DNA of 64,000 bases from an uncultured Collinsella sp. (GCA_934668875.1 CAKUON010000006.1:62001-126000); one strand, 5' to 3'; positions 42,325 through 52,307 are shown, counted from the first letter of the stretch. A program made the numbers and translations. The notes: generated by a model not told the origin, from the sequence alone.

Positions 42325-43328
42325 TATTTGAGGGTGCTTAAGTCCGGGGTCCAGGTGATGGTGGGGGTTTCGCCGTCGAGGACTTCGTTGATGGTGGCGG
42401 CCATGCCGGCGAGCAGGCTGTTCTCGCTTACGGTGAGCGCGTTGTAGCCACCGGCGCGCATGAGCTCGCGAATCACCACGGCGCCGGCCAGGATGACGCC
42501 CGCGCGTTTGGGCTGTACACCCGGTAGCGCGGCGATGCCTTCCGCGTCCAACACAGACATGCGCTCGATAGCGGCCGAGACCTGCTCCAGCGACAGCTCG
42601 CGTAGGTGCACAAAGCTCGAATCGTACGGTTCCAGCTCGTGGACCAGAGCCACCAGCGTAGTCACCGTGCCGCCCACCGCGACTAAGCGTTCGGCGCGCT
42701 CAAAGTCGACAGGCAGGCCCTCAAAATAGGCGGCGAACTGCTCGCCTGCCCACGCGGCAGCGGCAGCAAGCTCGCCATCCGCGGGCGGCAACGCGGAGAA
42801 AAAGCGCTCCGTCACGCGACGGCAACCGATGTCCAGCGAGCGCGTCCCTTCCAGCGCAAAAACCCCGCGCTCCGGCGCGTACACGCCCGTCGCGAGCTCC
42901 GTGGATCCACCGCCCGAATCCGCGACGATGATGCGCTCGTTGGCAAAGTCGTGCGCCACGCCAAAAAATGTCAGGCGCGCCTCGACCTCGCCCGGAATCA
43001 CCTGCGGTTTGAGCCCCAACTCGCGCAGGCCGTCCAGCAGCAGCGCGGCATTGGACGCATCGCGCGCGGCACTCGTGCACGTGGTGCAGACGCACACGGC
43101 CCCAAAGGCACGGGCCTCGTCCACAAACATGCGGCACGCAGCAAGCACACGCTCGACAGCCGCCTCGCAAAAGCGGCCCGTCGCGTCCACGCCCTCGCCC
43201 AGGTCGGTAATCTCGGTATGCTTGGACGATTCCACGATCGCCCCGGCCTCGACCTGCGCCAGCACCAGTCGCGACGACACCGTTCCCAGGTCGATCGCGG
43301 CTACCTTATAGCGTTTGCAATTTGTCAT
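42324..43328 (-). CDS. ppx: Ppx/GppA-family phosphatase (exopolyphosphatase or pppGpp phosphohydrolase)
   Basis: 334 residues of the sugar-kinase/Hsp70 fold. AIDLGTVSSRLVLAQVE is the phosphate-1 motif; VADSGGGSTELATG is phosphate-2; RAGVILAGAVVIREL is near the adenosine motif. This short form lacks the C-terminal HD-like domain of E. coli Ppx. It releases phosphate from polyphosphate or pppGpp; which one cannot be told. Downstream of the divIC-like gene in a yfcE-mazG-eno-divIC-ppx run. Confidence 0.9.
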   Translation of the reverse strand: MTNCKRYKVAAIDLGTVSSRLVLAQVEAGAIVESSKHTEITDLGEGVDATGRFCEAAVERVLAACRMFVDEARAFGAVCVCTTCTSAARDASNAALLLDGLRELGLKPQVIPGEVEARLTFFGVAHDFANERIIVADSGGGSTELATGVYAPERGVFALEGTRSLDIGCRRVTERFFSALPPADGELAAAAAWAGEQFAAYFEGLPVDFERAERLVAVGGTVTTLVALVHELEPYDSSFVHLRELSLEQVSAAIERMSVLDAEGIAALPGVQPKRAGVILAGAVVIRELMRAGGYNALTVSENSLLAGMAATINEVLDGETPTITWTPDLSTLK

Positions 43329-43348
43329 TGCGGGCTCCCCTCCGGGCG

Positions 43349-44110
43349 CTATTTGCCGTTGGACACGACCGTCTGGCCCTCGACGCCGTTAAACCCAAAC
43401 AGCATGTCGAGCGCCTGGATGTACCACGGCGCGTCCTTGCCGACTTCTTCGATTTCCTTGGCCACTTCGCTGGCCTTCTTGGCGTTTGAGGACTTTTTGC
43501 TCGACGACGAGTCCGAATCGTCGTCCAAGCCCAGCACGTCAATCTTCTTCTCGCCGGGCATCACCAGGCCCAGGTCCTCGGACGCCGCGTCCTTGATACC
43601 CTCCTCCGAGAGCAGCTTGTCGACGCTTTTTTGCAGCTCGTCGTTATATTGCTCGCGAATCTCGACCTGCTTGGCCAAGATATCGCTCGAACGCTTTGCC
43701 ACGTACAGATCGCGCACGGGAAAATACAGGCTCACGAGCACCAGCGCCACCACGATACCGATAAACAACGGACGCAGAGAGCCATGCGTAAAGTCATAGA
43801 TCGCCTTGACCACCGCGTTGTCGTTGGCGTAATGCATAAAGTCCGAGCCCGAAAGACGGCTCGAAGGTCTGCTCGATTTGTCGTGTGTCTGAGTCGAGGG
43901 ACGCGATGCATGCGACGAACGTGCCGGGCGCACCGGTCCATCTGTCGAAGTATTCACTTGAGCATTGGGGCGCGAGGTACTTGTCGGGCGCTGCGCGGGG
44001 CGGTCGACGCCGGCGTAGGCGGACCCACCGAGCTGCACCGTGCGCGCACGGCGAGGCGACGGCTCGCGCGAACCGGCGGAATAGTACCTGTTGTCGTAAA
44101 TCTGATCCAT
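43349..44110 (-). CDS. Septum formation initiator (DivIC/FtsB-like)
   Basis: 253 residues from the ATG at 44110. The long N-terminal tail (about 1-115) is Ser/Arg/Pro-rich and disordered. One membrane segment at about 127-147 (PLFIGIVVALVLVSLYF), then a coiled coil (KRSSDILAKQVEIREQYNDEL) and LVMPGEKKIDVLG, the DivIC region that contacts other divisome proteins. The acidic/Ser stretch near the end is unusual. The eno-divIC-ppx order is typical of Actinomycetota. Confidence 0.85.
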   Translation of the reverse strand: MDQIYDNRYYSAGSREPSPRRARTVQLGGSAYAGVDRPAQRPTSTSRPNAQVNTSTDGPVRPARSSHASRPSTQTHDKSSRPSSRLSGSDFMHYANDNAVVKAIYDFTHGSLRPLFIGIVVALVLVSLYFPVRDLYVAKRSSDILAKQVEIREQYNDELQKSVDKLLSEEGIKDAASEDLGLVMPGEKKIDVLGLDDDSDSSSSKKSSNAKKASEVAKEIEEVGKDAPWYIQALDMLFGFNGVEGQTVVSNGK

Positions 44111-44201
44111 GTGCGCCTTGTGCGGTTGAGGTTTGTTTGCGCTAAGTCCTTTAGTTATAGCACGAGCGCCCGCACCGCCTTCGCCAGCCTTTGCTCGACA
44201 T

Positions 44202-44233
44202 AAAAAAGGCGCTGAGCCATATGGCCCAGCGCC
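44202..44233 (-). terminator. Terminator for eno
   Basis: GGGCGCTG...CAGCGCC hairpin on the minus strand followed by six T (AAAAAA at 44202-44207). Confidence 0.85.
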
Positions 44234-44297
44234 CAATGGCGGCCATCAGAAGTAGAGCGGAGCCGAGTCAACCCCCGCCCCCGCAACACCACTTGCC

Positions 44298-45599
<1,302 letters not shown>

Positions 45600-45726
45600 T
45601 CACTTGGAAACGTAGTGGATGCAAGCGACCGGCTGACCGTGCACCGTCGGTGCGTCTCCGTAAGTTAGCCATGTCGCACTTTTTGCATTATGCCCTAAGT
45701 TAGCCGAGGGATACACTTGATTTTCG

Positions 45727-45772
45727 AAAAATTTAGCGGGAACGATGAGGCGCGTCAGCCCGTCGTTCCCGC
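45727..45772 (-). terminator. Terminator after mazG
   Basis: GCGGGAACGA / TCGTTCCCGC stem; the minus strand continues TAAATTTTTCG. It begins 5 bases past the mazG stop. Confidence 0.7.
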
Positions 45773-45776
45773 AGCC

Positions 45777-46637
45777 TTACTCCTCAGCCTTTGCGGCATC
45801 CCACAGGTCGTTGAGGCCGTGGGTCGAAAGCTCGGCAAGATCCACGTGAGCACCGGCCGCCATCTGCTCCATCGCAGCCCAGCGACGGCGGAACTTGGCC
45901 GTGCTCGCGCGCAGGGCACTTTCGGCGTCAATCCCCTCTTTGCGCGCAACGTTGACTAGGGCAAAGAGCAGGTCGCCAAACTCCATCTCGCGCTCGGGCG
46001 AGCCGGGCGCCTCGGCCTCAAACTCGGCACGCTCCTCGGCGACCTCGTCCCACACATCCTGGACCGTCTCCCACTCAAAGCCCACGGCCGCCGCCTTGCG
46101 CGACACCTTCTGAGCTTGCATCAGCGCCGGCAGGTGCGTGGGCACGCCGTCGAGCAGGCCTTCGGGCGCAGCCTCGCCCGCCGCCACAGCCTTGTCCTTG
46201 GCAGCCTTCTCGGCAAGCTTGACCTCGTCCCAAATCTTGAGCACCTCGTCGGGGTTGTCGGCATCCGCATCGCCAAACACGTGCGGGTGGCGGCGAATGA
46301 GCTTGGCGTCAATATCGCGTGCCACGTCGGCCAGCGTAAACTCGCCGGCGTCCGCCGCAATCTGCGCATGCAGCACCACCTGCATGAGCACATCGCCCAG
46401 CTCCTCGCGCAGATGCGTGGCATCGTCGGCCTCGATGCAGTCGAGCGCCTCATAGGCCTCCTCGATCATGTTCTTGCCGATGCTCTGATGCGTCTGCTCG
46501 CGGTCCCACGGGCAACCATCGGGCTGACGCAGACGCCAGATGGTCTGCACCAGATGCTGCAGCTCGGCCGATGCGTCGACCAGCGTGGACAGATCGCGCG
46601 AGCCCTCGGCATTTTGCTGAGCCATGTGCTGCGCCAT
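45777..46637 (-). CDS. mazG: Nucleoside triphosphate pyrophosphohydrolase MazG
   Basis: 286 residues, two tandem MazG domains. First: EEAYEALDCIEADDATHLREE then LGDVLMQ (EExxE...ExxD); second: VWDEVAEERAEFEAE with EMEFGDLLFAL. It hydrolyses (d)NTPs to monophosphates and PPi, probably as house-cleaning. The ATG at 46637 has GGAGGAGG; the yfcE stop ends two bases before, so they are coupled. LRQPDGCPWDREQTH is the family's N-terminal signature. Confidence 0.93.
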   Translation of the reverse strand: MAQHMAQQNAEGSRDLSTLVDASAELQHLVQTIWRLRQPDGCPWDREQTHQSIGKNMIEEAYEALDCIEADDATHLREELGDVLMQVVLHAQIAADAGEFTLADVARDIDAKLIRRHPHVFGDADADNPDEVLKIWDEVKLAEKAAKDKAVAAGEAAPEGLLDGVPTHLPALMQAQKVSRKAAAVGFEWETVQDVWDEVAEERAEFEAEAPGSPEREMEFGDLLFALVNVARKEGIDAESALRASTAKFRRRWAAMEQMAAGAHVDLAELSTHGLNDLWDAAKAEE

Positions 46638-46639
46638 GG

Positions 46640-47188
46640 TTAGTCCTCCTCCAGGATCACGTGGCGGAACGCTCCGCCCTCGTAGATGCCGTAGCTGTGC
46701 GTGCCGTCCTTGGGGATGCTCACGCTGCCGGGGTTGAAGAGCCACAGGCCCGTGTGCGCCTCGCTCGCCTCGTTGACCTTGATGTGCGTGTGGCCGTAGA
46801 CGAGCGCGGAGCCCTCGGGCAGCGTGGGCGCGTGGTCGACGCTGTTGTGCATGCCGGCGCCAAAGACGTGGCCGTGCGTCAGGAACAGCTCGCGGCCGGT
46901 CTCGTCGAACAGGGTGGCGTAATCGGCCATGACGGGGAAGTCGAGCACCATCTGGTCGACCTCGGCATCGCAGTTGCCGCGCACCGCGGTGATGCGGTCG
47001 GCCAGGGCGTTGAGCAGCGGAATTACGCGCTTAGGGGCGTAATCGCGTGGCAGGTCGTTGCGCGGGCCGTGGTAGAGCAGGTCGCCCAGCAGCACGATGC
47101 GGTCAGGGTTCTCGCGCTCGATGGCGGCGACGAGGCGCTCGGCCCAGTATGCCGAGCCGTGGATGTCGGAGGCGATGAGGTATTTCAT
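46640..47188 (-). CDS. yfcE: YfcE-type metal-dependent phosphodiesterase
   Basis: 182 residues of the MJ0936/YfcE family. Metal motifs: ASDIHGSAYW, LLGDLLYHGPRN, VRGNCDAEVD, THGHVFG, YGHTHI. Hydrolyses phosphodiesters in vitro; the natural substrate is unknown. The ATG at 47188 has GAAAGGA; longer frames lack it. First gene of the yfcE-mazG pair. Confidence 0.9.
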   Translation of the reverse strand: MKYLIASDIHGSAYWAERLVAAIERENPDRIVLLGDLLYHGPRNDLPRDYAPKRVIPLLNALADRITAVRGNCDAEVDQMVLDFPVMADYATLFDETGRELFLTHGHVFGAGMHNSVDHAPTLPEGSALVYGHTHIKVNEASEAHTGLWLFNPGSVSIPKDGTHSYGIYEGGAFRHVILEED

Positions 47189-47261
47189 GGGGGGTCCTTT
47201 CGGCGTGGGGTTGATGGGGGCTGAATACGGAGTCCAGCGGATGTGGAGCCCATCTACTGTG

Positions 47262-47747
47262 TTACTCAAATCGAAGCGCCGCACTCTGAGCCGCCTGCAT
47301 CACGCGTTGGAGCGGCACGCCATGTTCGCGGGCAAGACGGGCGCAGTCTTCGTACTCGGGCGCCGCGCGCTCGCTGTCGTCGGGCAGGGTGGCCACCTTG
47401 ACGGCTACCTCGCCCCAAGGCGTCGCCACCTGCTCAAAGCGACGTGGCAAGCAAACACGCTCCATGACCTGGCGACGAATGCCGTTGGTCGTGGTTTCCA
47501 AAAAGATAATCGTCTGCAGGCGGTCGATATCCTCGTGTGAGCAAATCACCTGCAGCTGCCATCCGGGGCGGCCCTTTTTGCAATAGAGGGGCAGCCAGTG
47601 TACCTCGCGGGCGCCCGCCTCGCGCAGGCGTTCGGCGGCGTAGGCGAGCACCTCGGGCGACGCGTCGTCAATATCGCACTCCAGCTTGACGATGGTTTCG
47701 GGCGCATCGGTCTCGCGGGACAGCGGAGATGTACTTCCACGTTGCAT
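47262..47747 (-). CDS. larC: LarC C-terminal-domain protein (nickel-pincer cofactor CTP cyclometallase part)
   Basis: 161 residues that match only the C-terminal half of LarC/DUF111: IVKLECDIDDASPEVLAYAAERL, HWLPLYCKKGRPGWQLQVIC and FLETTTNGIRR are characteristic. In Lactobacillus LarC is made by a programmed frameshift between LarC1 and LarC2; here the LarC1 part is not visible upstream. The start at 47747 is a best guess (AAAGGA is twelve bases away). It may be a stand-alone LarC2, or a degenerate remnant. It shares a nickel theme with hypAB. Confidence 0.7.
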   Translation of the reverse strand: MQRGSTSPLSRETDAPETIVKLECDIDDASPEVLAYAAERLREAGAREVHWLPLYCKKGRPGWQLQVICSHEDIDRLQTIIFLETTTNGIRRQVMERVCLPRRFEQVATPWGEVAVKVATLPDDSERAAPEYEDCARLAREHGVPLQRVMQAAQSAALRFE

Positions 47748-48067
47748 ACGGTCCGGATCCTTTCCGCACGGGCTCGTTTTGTTCACCCAAACGCTAGCAC
47801 ATCGCGGACGACGCGGGGGCGGCATCCTCGGATGGACGCGACTTTTGCCCGTCCCCGCCCCCGCCCCCATCCAAACGTGTACGTCAGCCTCCAAACATGT
47901 CATTTTTTGTCGGTTTTGGAGGCTGACGTACACGTTTTGAGAGCGCAAGCGAGGCGCCACCGCACACCGTCCGCCCTTTCCGCTCGATTTCGACTCGCAG
48001 CATACCCGGCGCGTTGAGAGTCGCGCCGTTACAATGGAGCGGATTCGCCAAATGCAAAGGAGCCGCC
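47748..48067. other. 320-base divergent region with a long inverted repeat
   Basis: Between larC2 (left) and the PHP gene (right). It holds the 23-bp inverted repeat at 47873-47937 and a C-rich run before it. The rest (47940-48060) shows no gene and no clear promoter. Confidence 0.4.
47873..47937. repeat. Perfect 23-bp inverted repeat
   Basis: Arms 47873-47895 and 47915-47937 (AAACGTGTACGTCAGCCTCC then AAA), with a 19-base loop containing TTTTTTGTCGG. It lies between two divergent genes, so it is not placed as a terminator for either. Confidence 0.85.
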
Positions 48068-48979
48068 ATGTCCGCATGCCCGCTGGTCGATTGCCATACC
48101 CATACCTCGTTTTCGGACGGGCATGCCTCGTTTGAGGAGAACGTCCGCGCCGCTGCCGCCGCCGGATGTCAGGTCATGGTCTCGACCGACCACCTCACCT
48201 TGCCCGCCAGCATGGACGCCAACTGCGAGGTGCAGGTTGTCGAGGGCGGCTTGCCGGCGCATCGCCTGGCATTTGAGGACGCCTGCAAGCTTGCCGCGCA
48301 GATCGCGCCGGAGCTCGAGCTTATCTATGGCTTTGAATGCGATTGGTACGACGGCTGCGAGCCCTTGGTAGAGCGCTGGTCCCAGGGCGCCGTGGTGCGC
48401 TTGGGCAGCGTGCATTGGATTGGCGACCCGGGCGATATTGCGGCAGGTGCCGCGGGCACGGCAGGGACAGAGGGCGTCGCGCGCCCCGATACGCCTGATT
48501 CGCTCTGCGGCTGGATCGACGACGATACCAACCTGCATGTTTGGGAGAACTTAGGCGTGCGCGGCGTGTGGGAGCGCTACGTCGATGACTGGTGCCGCGC
48601 CTGCGAGAGCCCGCTCAACTTTGATGTGATGGCCCACCCCGACCTAGTCATGCGCTTTTCGAAGGAGGGCTTTGCGCCCGACTTTGACCCCGCGCCGTTT
48701 TGGCAGCAGATTGCCGAGTGCGCGCACGATACGGGTCGCCGCGTTGAGGTCTCGACGGCCGCACCGCGCAAGGGGCTCGACGACTACTATCCCGCGACCG
48801 GCCTTTTGCGCTGCTTCGCCCATGCCGAGGTGCCCATTACCTTTGGCTCGGATGCGCACCGCTCCTGCGATATTTGCTGGAACATCCGCGAGGCCCAGGC
48901 CCACGCCTACGACTGCGGTTATCGAACCTTCGACATTCCCCACCTCACCGGCGAATGGGAATCCACGCCCCTCGCCTAA
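48068..48979 (+). CDS. PHP-domain phosphatase, probable histidinol-phosphatase (HisJ-like)
   Basis: 303 residues. PHP metal motifs: DCHTHTSFSDGHASF, STDHLT, GFECDW, LGSVHWI, MAHPDLVMRF and FGSDAHRSCD. This is the plan of HisK/HisJ histidinol-phosphatases, including the histidine-rich barrel. AAAGGAG lies five bases before the ATG at 48068. It converges on hisE with 27 bases between their stop codons. The his operon lacks another histidinol-phosphatase, so this gene is the best local candidate for that step. Confidence 0.82.
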   Translation: MSACPLVDCHTHTSFSDGHASFEENVRAAAAAGCQVMVSTDHLTLPASMDANCEVQVVEGGLPAHRLAFEDACKLAAQIAPELELIYGFECDWYDGCEPLVERWSQGAVVRLGSVHWIGDPGDIAAGAAGTAGTEGVARPDTPDSLCGWIDDDTNLHVWENLGVRGVWERYVDDWCRACESPLNFDVMAHPDLVMRFSKEGFAPDFDPAPFWQQIAECAHDTGRRVEVSTAAPRKGLDDYYPATGLLRCFAHAEVPITFGSDAHRSCDICWNIREAQAHAYDCGYRTFDIPHLTGEWESTPLA

Positions 48980-49011
48980 CTAGTCGTTTAAGAACGTCCC
49001 CAATGACTAGT
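48979..49011. repeat. REP-like hairpin spanning the PHP-hisE junction
   Basis: ACTAGTC / GACTAGT ends enclose GTTTAAGAACGTCCCCAAT. The left end is the last base of the PHP stop codon and the right end contains the hisE stop (49007-49009). Relative of 28962-28988. Confidence 0.75.
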
Positions 49012-49324
49012 GGCGGCGGGCATTGAGTTCGCCGGCCAGTTCGTCGAGGGTGATGCCATAACGCTCAAGGGTTACGAGCAGGTGGTAGACCAGGTCGCCG
49101 GCCTCGTAGCGGATGTGATCGTGGTCGTTATCCTTGCAGGCCATGATCACCTCGCTCGCCTCCTCGGCAAGCTTCTTGAGAAGCTCGTCCTCGACTTCGG
49201 TCAGCAGACGGGCGGTGTAGCTCTCCTGTGGCGACGCATCGCGACGACCGTGAATCACCTCGGCCAGTCCCGTCAGCGTCTCGCCGATATTTCCCGGCTG
49301 CACGTTAGCTGTTCTGACTCCCAT
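49007..49324 (-). CDS. hisE: Phosphoribosyl-ATP pyrophosphatase
   Basis: Second step of histidine synthesis. 105 residues of all-alpha MazG-like fold: SPQESYTARLLTEVEDELLKK, EEASEVIMACK, DHIRYEAGDLVYHLLV carry the acidic metal ligands. GAGAGGA precedes the ATG. Last gene of the his operon, kept separate from hisI rather than fused. Confidence 0.93.
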   Translation of the reverse strand: MGVRTANVQPGNIGETLTGLAEVIHGRRDASPQESYTARLLTEVEDELLKKLAEEASEVIMACKDNDHDHIRYEAGDLVYHLLVTLERYGITLDELAGELNARRH

Positions 49325-49339
49325 GGTTATTTCCTCTCG

Positions 49340-49567
49340 TTACTGCAGCGTAAAGTAGGTACCGGTCTCATCGAACCGAGGCTTTGCGCCCTTTTTCTCA
49401 AAGAACTCGACGATGACGGCATGGGCCTCATCGAGCCTTTCCTTCTCGGCCTCGAGCCAAAACGACTGCGCCCCGCAGGCATCGGTCAGGTGCACGCGGC
49501 ACGGCACGCCCGCGCGGAGGAGTTCGGCGTTGCAGTCGGCGACTTCGAACGGCGTCACGACCTTCAT
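49340..49567 (-). CDS. Small conserved protein inside the his operon
   Basis: 75 residues: [20 protein letters not shown]...[21 protein letters not shown]. No membrane segment or known catalytic motif; two cysteines (C12 and one in HLTDACGAQ). Its ATG overlaps the hisI stop as ATGA with GGAGG upstream, so it is translated with hisI. I recall a small family named for an RDAC-like motif in related genera, which I cannot confirm. Position suggests a link to histidine or to phosphoribosyl metabolism. Confidence 0.75.
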   Translation of the reverse strand: MKVVTPFEVADCNAELLRAGVPCRVHLTDACGAQSFWLEAEKERLDEAHAVIVEFFEKKGAKPRFDETGTYFTLQ

Positions 49568-49905
49568 CGTGTTCCTCCCTTTACGCGTTTAAAGAAGCAG
49601 GTACGGTTGCCGGTGTGGCAGGCCGGACCCGGCGAGTCGACCTTGACCAGCAGCGTATCGCTATCGCAGTCGGCCCAGAGCTCCTTGACCTCCTGCATGT
49701 TGCCACTCGTCGCGCCCTTGTTCCAGAGCTCCTGACGGCTGCGACTCCAAAACCACGTGGTCCCGGTCTTGAGCGTCAGCCCCACCGATTCCTCGTTCAT
49801 CCAAGCAACCATAAGCACCTCACCGGTGTCATACTGCTGAACCACGCAAGGAATCAGCCCGCGGGCGTCGTATTTAAGATCAGCCGCTTCTACTACCTCA
49901 GTCAT
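49564..49905 (-). CDS. hisI: Phosphoribosyl-AMP cyclohydrolase
   Basis: Third step of histidine synthesis. 113 residues: [35 protein letters not shown] and [11 protein letters not shown], then [13 protein letters not shown], giving the zinc-binding cysteines. ATG 49905 has GGGAG at good spacing; ATG 49908 is possible. The frame to 50043 runs into the family B element and is not used. Confidence 0.94.
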   Translation of the reverse strand: MTEVVEAADLKYDARGLIPCVVQQYDTGEVLMVAWMNEESVGLTLKTGTTWFWSRSRQELWNKGATSGNMQEVKELWADCDSDTLLVKVDSPGPACHTGNRTCFFKRVKGGTR

Positions 49906-49934
49906 CATTTCTCCCAAGTAACAAACGAAACCCC

Positions 49935-50053
49935 ACAGGTCGGCGAGGGTTGTCCAGGTACCGCAGGTTGCCGCGAAAGAGGAGCGACGCGTACTTTGGT
50001 ACGCGAGCGACGGTTTGAGCGGCAAGATGCGGTGCCTGGACAAGCCGCAGCGC
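49935..50053 (-). repeat. Structured 3'-end element, family B, copy 2 (after hisF, inside the his operon)
   Basis: 119 bases ending on the first base of the hisF stop codon and lying between hisF and hisI. Stems TTGTCCAG / CTGGACAA, ACCGCA / TGCGGT and TTGCCGC / GCGGCAA show compensatory changes against the purH copy; the conserved GAAAGAGGAGCGACGCGTAC block is unchanged. Confidence 0.85.
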
Positions 50054-50835
50054 TAGAAGTCCAACCTGACAGGGATGCCCTGCGACGCCATGTACTCCTT
50101 CACCTGGCGAATGCTGAAGGTTCCAAAGTGAAAGACGCTTGCTGCCAGCACGGCATCGGCTTCGCCCTCGATCACGCCCTCGGCGAAATGCTCGAGCGTG
50201 CCCACGCCGCCGCTCGCGATGACGGGGATTGGCACCGCGCGCGCCACGGCGCGGGTGAGCGCCAGGTCAAAGCCAGCCTTGGTGCCGTCGCGATCCATGC
50301 TGGTGAGCAAGATCTCGCCGGCACCGCGACGGGCCGCCTCCTCGGCCCACGCCACCGCATCGATACCCGTGGCGTTGCGGCCTCCTGCGGTAAAAACCTC
50401 CCACTTGTCGGCATTCGGCTGCCCAGGCAGGCCGACGCGCTTGGCATCGATCGCCACGACCACGGCTTGGCTGCCAAACGCCGCGGCAGCTTGGCTGATC
50501 AGCAACGGGTCGCGCACGGCGGCAGAGTTGAGCGATACCTTGTCGGCACCGGCCGCCACCATGGTTCGCATGCCCGCCAGGTCGCGGAAACCGCCGCCCA
50601 CGGTATAGGGAATAGCGAGCTCCTCGGCCGCGTGCGCCGCCATCTCGATGGTCGTCGCGCGATTGTCGCTCGTCGCGGTAATGTCCAGGAAGACGACCTC
50701 GTCTGCACCCTCGCGGTCGTAGGCACGGGCAAGCTCCACCGGATCGCCCGCATCGCGCAGGCTCACAAAGTTGACGCCTTTGACCACACGGCCGTCCTTG
50801 ACGTCTAGACAGGGAATCACGCGCTTGGTAAGCAT
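50053..50835 (-). CDS. hisF: Imidazole glycerol phosphate synthase, cyclase subunit
   Basis: Makes IGP and AICAR from PRFAR with ammonia from HisH. (beta/alpha)8 barrel of 260 residues: [19 protein letters not shown] (catalytic Asp11), [11 protein letters not shown] (Asp about 130) and [21 protein letters not shown] precedes the ATG. Four bases separate it from the hisA stop. Confidence 0.96.
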   Translation of the reverse strand: MLTKRVIPCLDVKDGRVVKGVNFVSLRDAGDPVELARAYDREGADEVVFLDITATSDNRATTIEMAAHAAEELAIPYTVGGGFRDLAGMRTMVAAGADKVSLNSAAVRDPLLISQAAAAFGSQAVVVAIDAKRVGLPGQPNADKWEVFTAGGRNATGIDAVAWAEEAARRGAGEILLTSMDRDGTKAGFDLALTRAVARAVPIPVIASGGVGTLEHFAEGVIEGEADAVLAASVFHFGTFSIRQVKEYMASQGIPVRLDF

Positions 50836-50838
50836 GGG

Positions 50839-51582
50839 CTACTCCTCCCCTCGGGCGGCGGCCAACGCCTGTACCAGCGTAAAGTTGCCCTCGTAGAGCG
50901 CACGGCCGGTGATGGCACCTTCAATCGCGCCCTCGCCCACCGCGGCCAGCGCGCGGATGTCGTCGAGCGTCGAGATGCCGCCCGAAGCCACGACGGGAAA
51001 TCCCGCGACCTCGGCCACATGGCGATACGCCGCCACATCGATGCCCGTCTGCATGCCATCGCGCGCGATGTCGGTATACACCAGATGCTTAAAGCCCAGC
51101 TCGCTGAGCTGCGCCACGGCGTCGTCGAGTGCCACGCCCGCGCCGTCGCGCCAGCCATTCACCTTGACCTGGCCGTCGCGCGCGGCAATATCTGCCACCA
51201 ACAGCTCGCCAAAGCCTTGGGCTGCCACCTCGGCAAAACCCGGCTCGGTCACCAGCACGGTGCCCAGCGCAATGCGGCGTGCGCCGTAGCCTGCCAGCTC
51301 GTCGATGCGCGCGAGCGAGCGGACACCGCCGCCCACGTCCACGGACAGGCCGTCGACGCCGCAGATAGCCTTAATCGCCGCCGAGTTGGCAGCGCACGCG
51401 TCCTCGTCCTCGCCAAAGGCAGCGGACAGGTCGACGACATGCACCCAGTTCGCGCCCTGCTCGGCAAACGAGCGGGCGACGGCGACGGGGTCGTCGGAAT
51501 ATACCTTGCAGCGGCTGCGGTCGCCGCGCTCCAGGCGCACAACCTTGCCGCCGATCAGATCGATTGCGGGAAACAGGATCAT
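50839..51582 (-). CDS. hisA: ProFAR isomerase (1-(5-phosphoribosyl)-5-[(phosphoribosylamino)methylideneamino] imidazole-4-carboxamide isomerase)
   Basis: Fourth step of histidine synthesis. 247-residue barrel: LFPAIDLIGGKVVRLERGD (Asp8), VYTDIARDGMQTG (second acid) and VASGGISTLDDI. Actinobacterial PriA enzymes also do the tryptophan step, but nothing here tells if this one does; the EWAEHH-type PriA signatures are absent. GAGGAGG precedes the ATG, which overlaps hisH by four bases. Confidence 0.95.
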   Translation of the reverse strand: MILFPAIDLIGGKVVRLERGDRSRCKVYSDDPVAVARSFAEQGANWVHVVDLSAAFGEDEDACAANSAAIKAICGVDGLSVDVGGGVRSLARIDELAGYGARRIALGTVLVTEPGFAEVAAQGFGELLVADIAARDGQVKVNGWRDGAGVALDDAVAQLSELGFKHLVYTDIARDGMQTGIDVAAYRHVAEVAGFPVVASGGISTLDDIRALAAVGEGAIEGAITGRALYEGNFTLVQALAAARGEE

Positions 51583-52280
51583 CGGCCAACCTCCTCGACG
51601 ATGTTGACGAAGTTCTTAAGAATGCGCTGTCCCAGGGCCGAGGATTTCTCGGGATGAAACTGGCAACCCCACACGTTGCCATGACGCGCGATGCACGGGA
51701 AGCTCCGCGTGTAGTGCGTGCGCGCCAAAACATCAGCGGCATCGGCGTCGTCGGCCACCGCGTAGCTGTGGGTGAAGTACATGTTGGCGCCCTCGGCAAA
51801 ACCGACGAGCAACGGATCGGCCGCGCCGGCGGGCGTCATGTGCACCTGGTCCCAGCCCACGTGCGGCACCTTCAGGCGACTCGACTCCAGGCGCGTGCAC
51901 GAACCGCGCATGATGCCCAGGCCATCGACCCAGGGGCCGCCAGACTGCTCAGGGGTGCTGCCGTCTGCAGCCATGCCCTCGTCCGCAGGCACGCCCTCGT
52001 TGCCGCGCTCAAAAAAGAGCTGAAGGCCCAGGCAGATGCCGAGCAGCGGAGTTCCGGCGGCGACGGCATCGAGCACGGCCGCCTCCTCGCCGCTCTGGCG
52101 TATAAAGGCGATCGCGTCATAGAACGCGCCCACGCCAGGAATGACCAGGCCGTCGGCGCGGCGGATCTGCTCCGGGTCGTCCGACGTGCAGGCAGCGGCA
52201 CCGGCGCGCGCAAGCCCGCGCACGACGCTCGACAAGTTGCCCTTGTGGTAGTCGACCACCACGATCTTCGGTTCGCCCAC
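51579..52280 (-). CDS. hisH: Imidazole glycerol phosphate synthase, glutaminase subunit
   Basis: Class I glutamine amidotransferase supplying ammonia to HisF. GICLGLQLFFERG holds the nucleophile Cys; FTHSYAV and FHPEKSS hold His and Glu. About 30 extra residues sit after the nucleophile loop (PADEGMAADGSTPEQSGG). Start GTG at 52280 with GAGGAGGAGG upstream; 233 residues, normal apart from the loop. Confidence 0.94.
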   Translation of the reverse strand: MGEPKIVVVDYHKGNLSSVVRGLARAGAAACTSDDPEQIRRADGLVIPGVGAFYDAIAFIRQSGEEAAVLDAVAAGTPLLGICLGLQLFFERGNEGVPADEGMAADGSTPEQSGGPWVDGLGIMRGSCTRLESSRLKVPHVGWDQVHMTPAGAADPLLVGFAEGANMYFTHSYAVADDADAADVLARTHYTRSFPCIARHGNVWGCQFHPEKSSALGQRILKNFVNIVEEVGR

Positions 52281-52307
52281 GCGACCCCTCCTCCTCATCT
52301 TGTCCGA

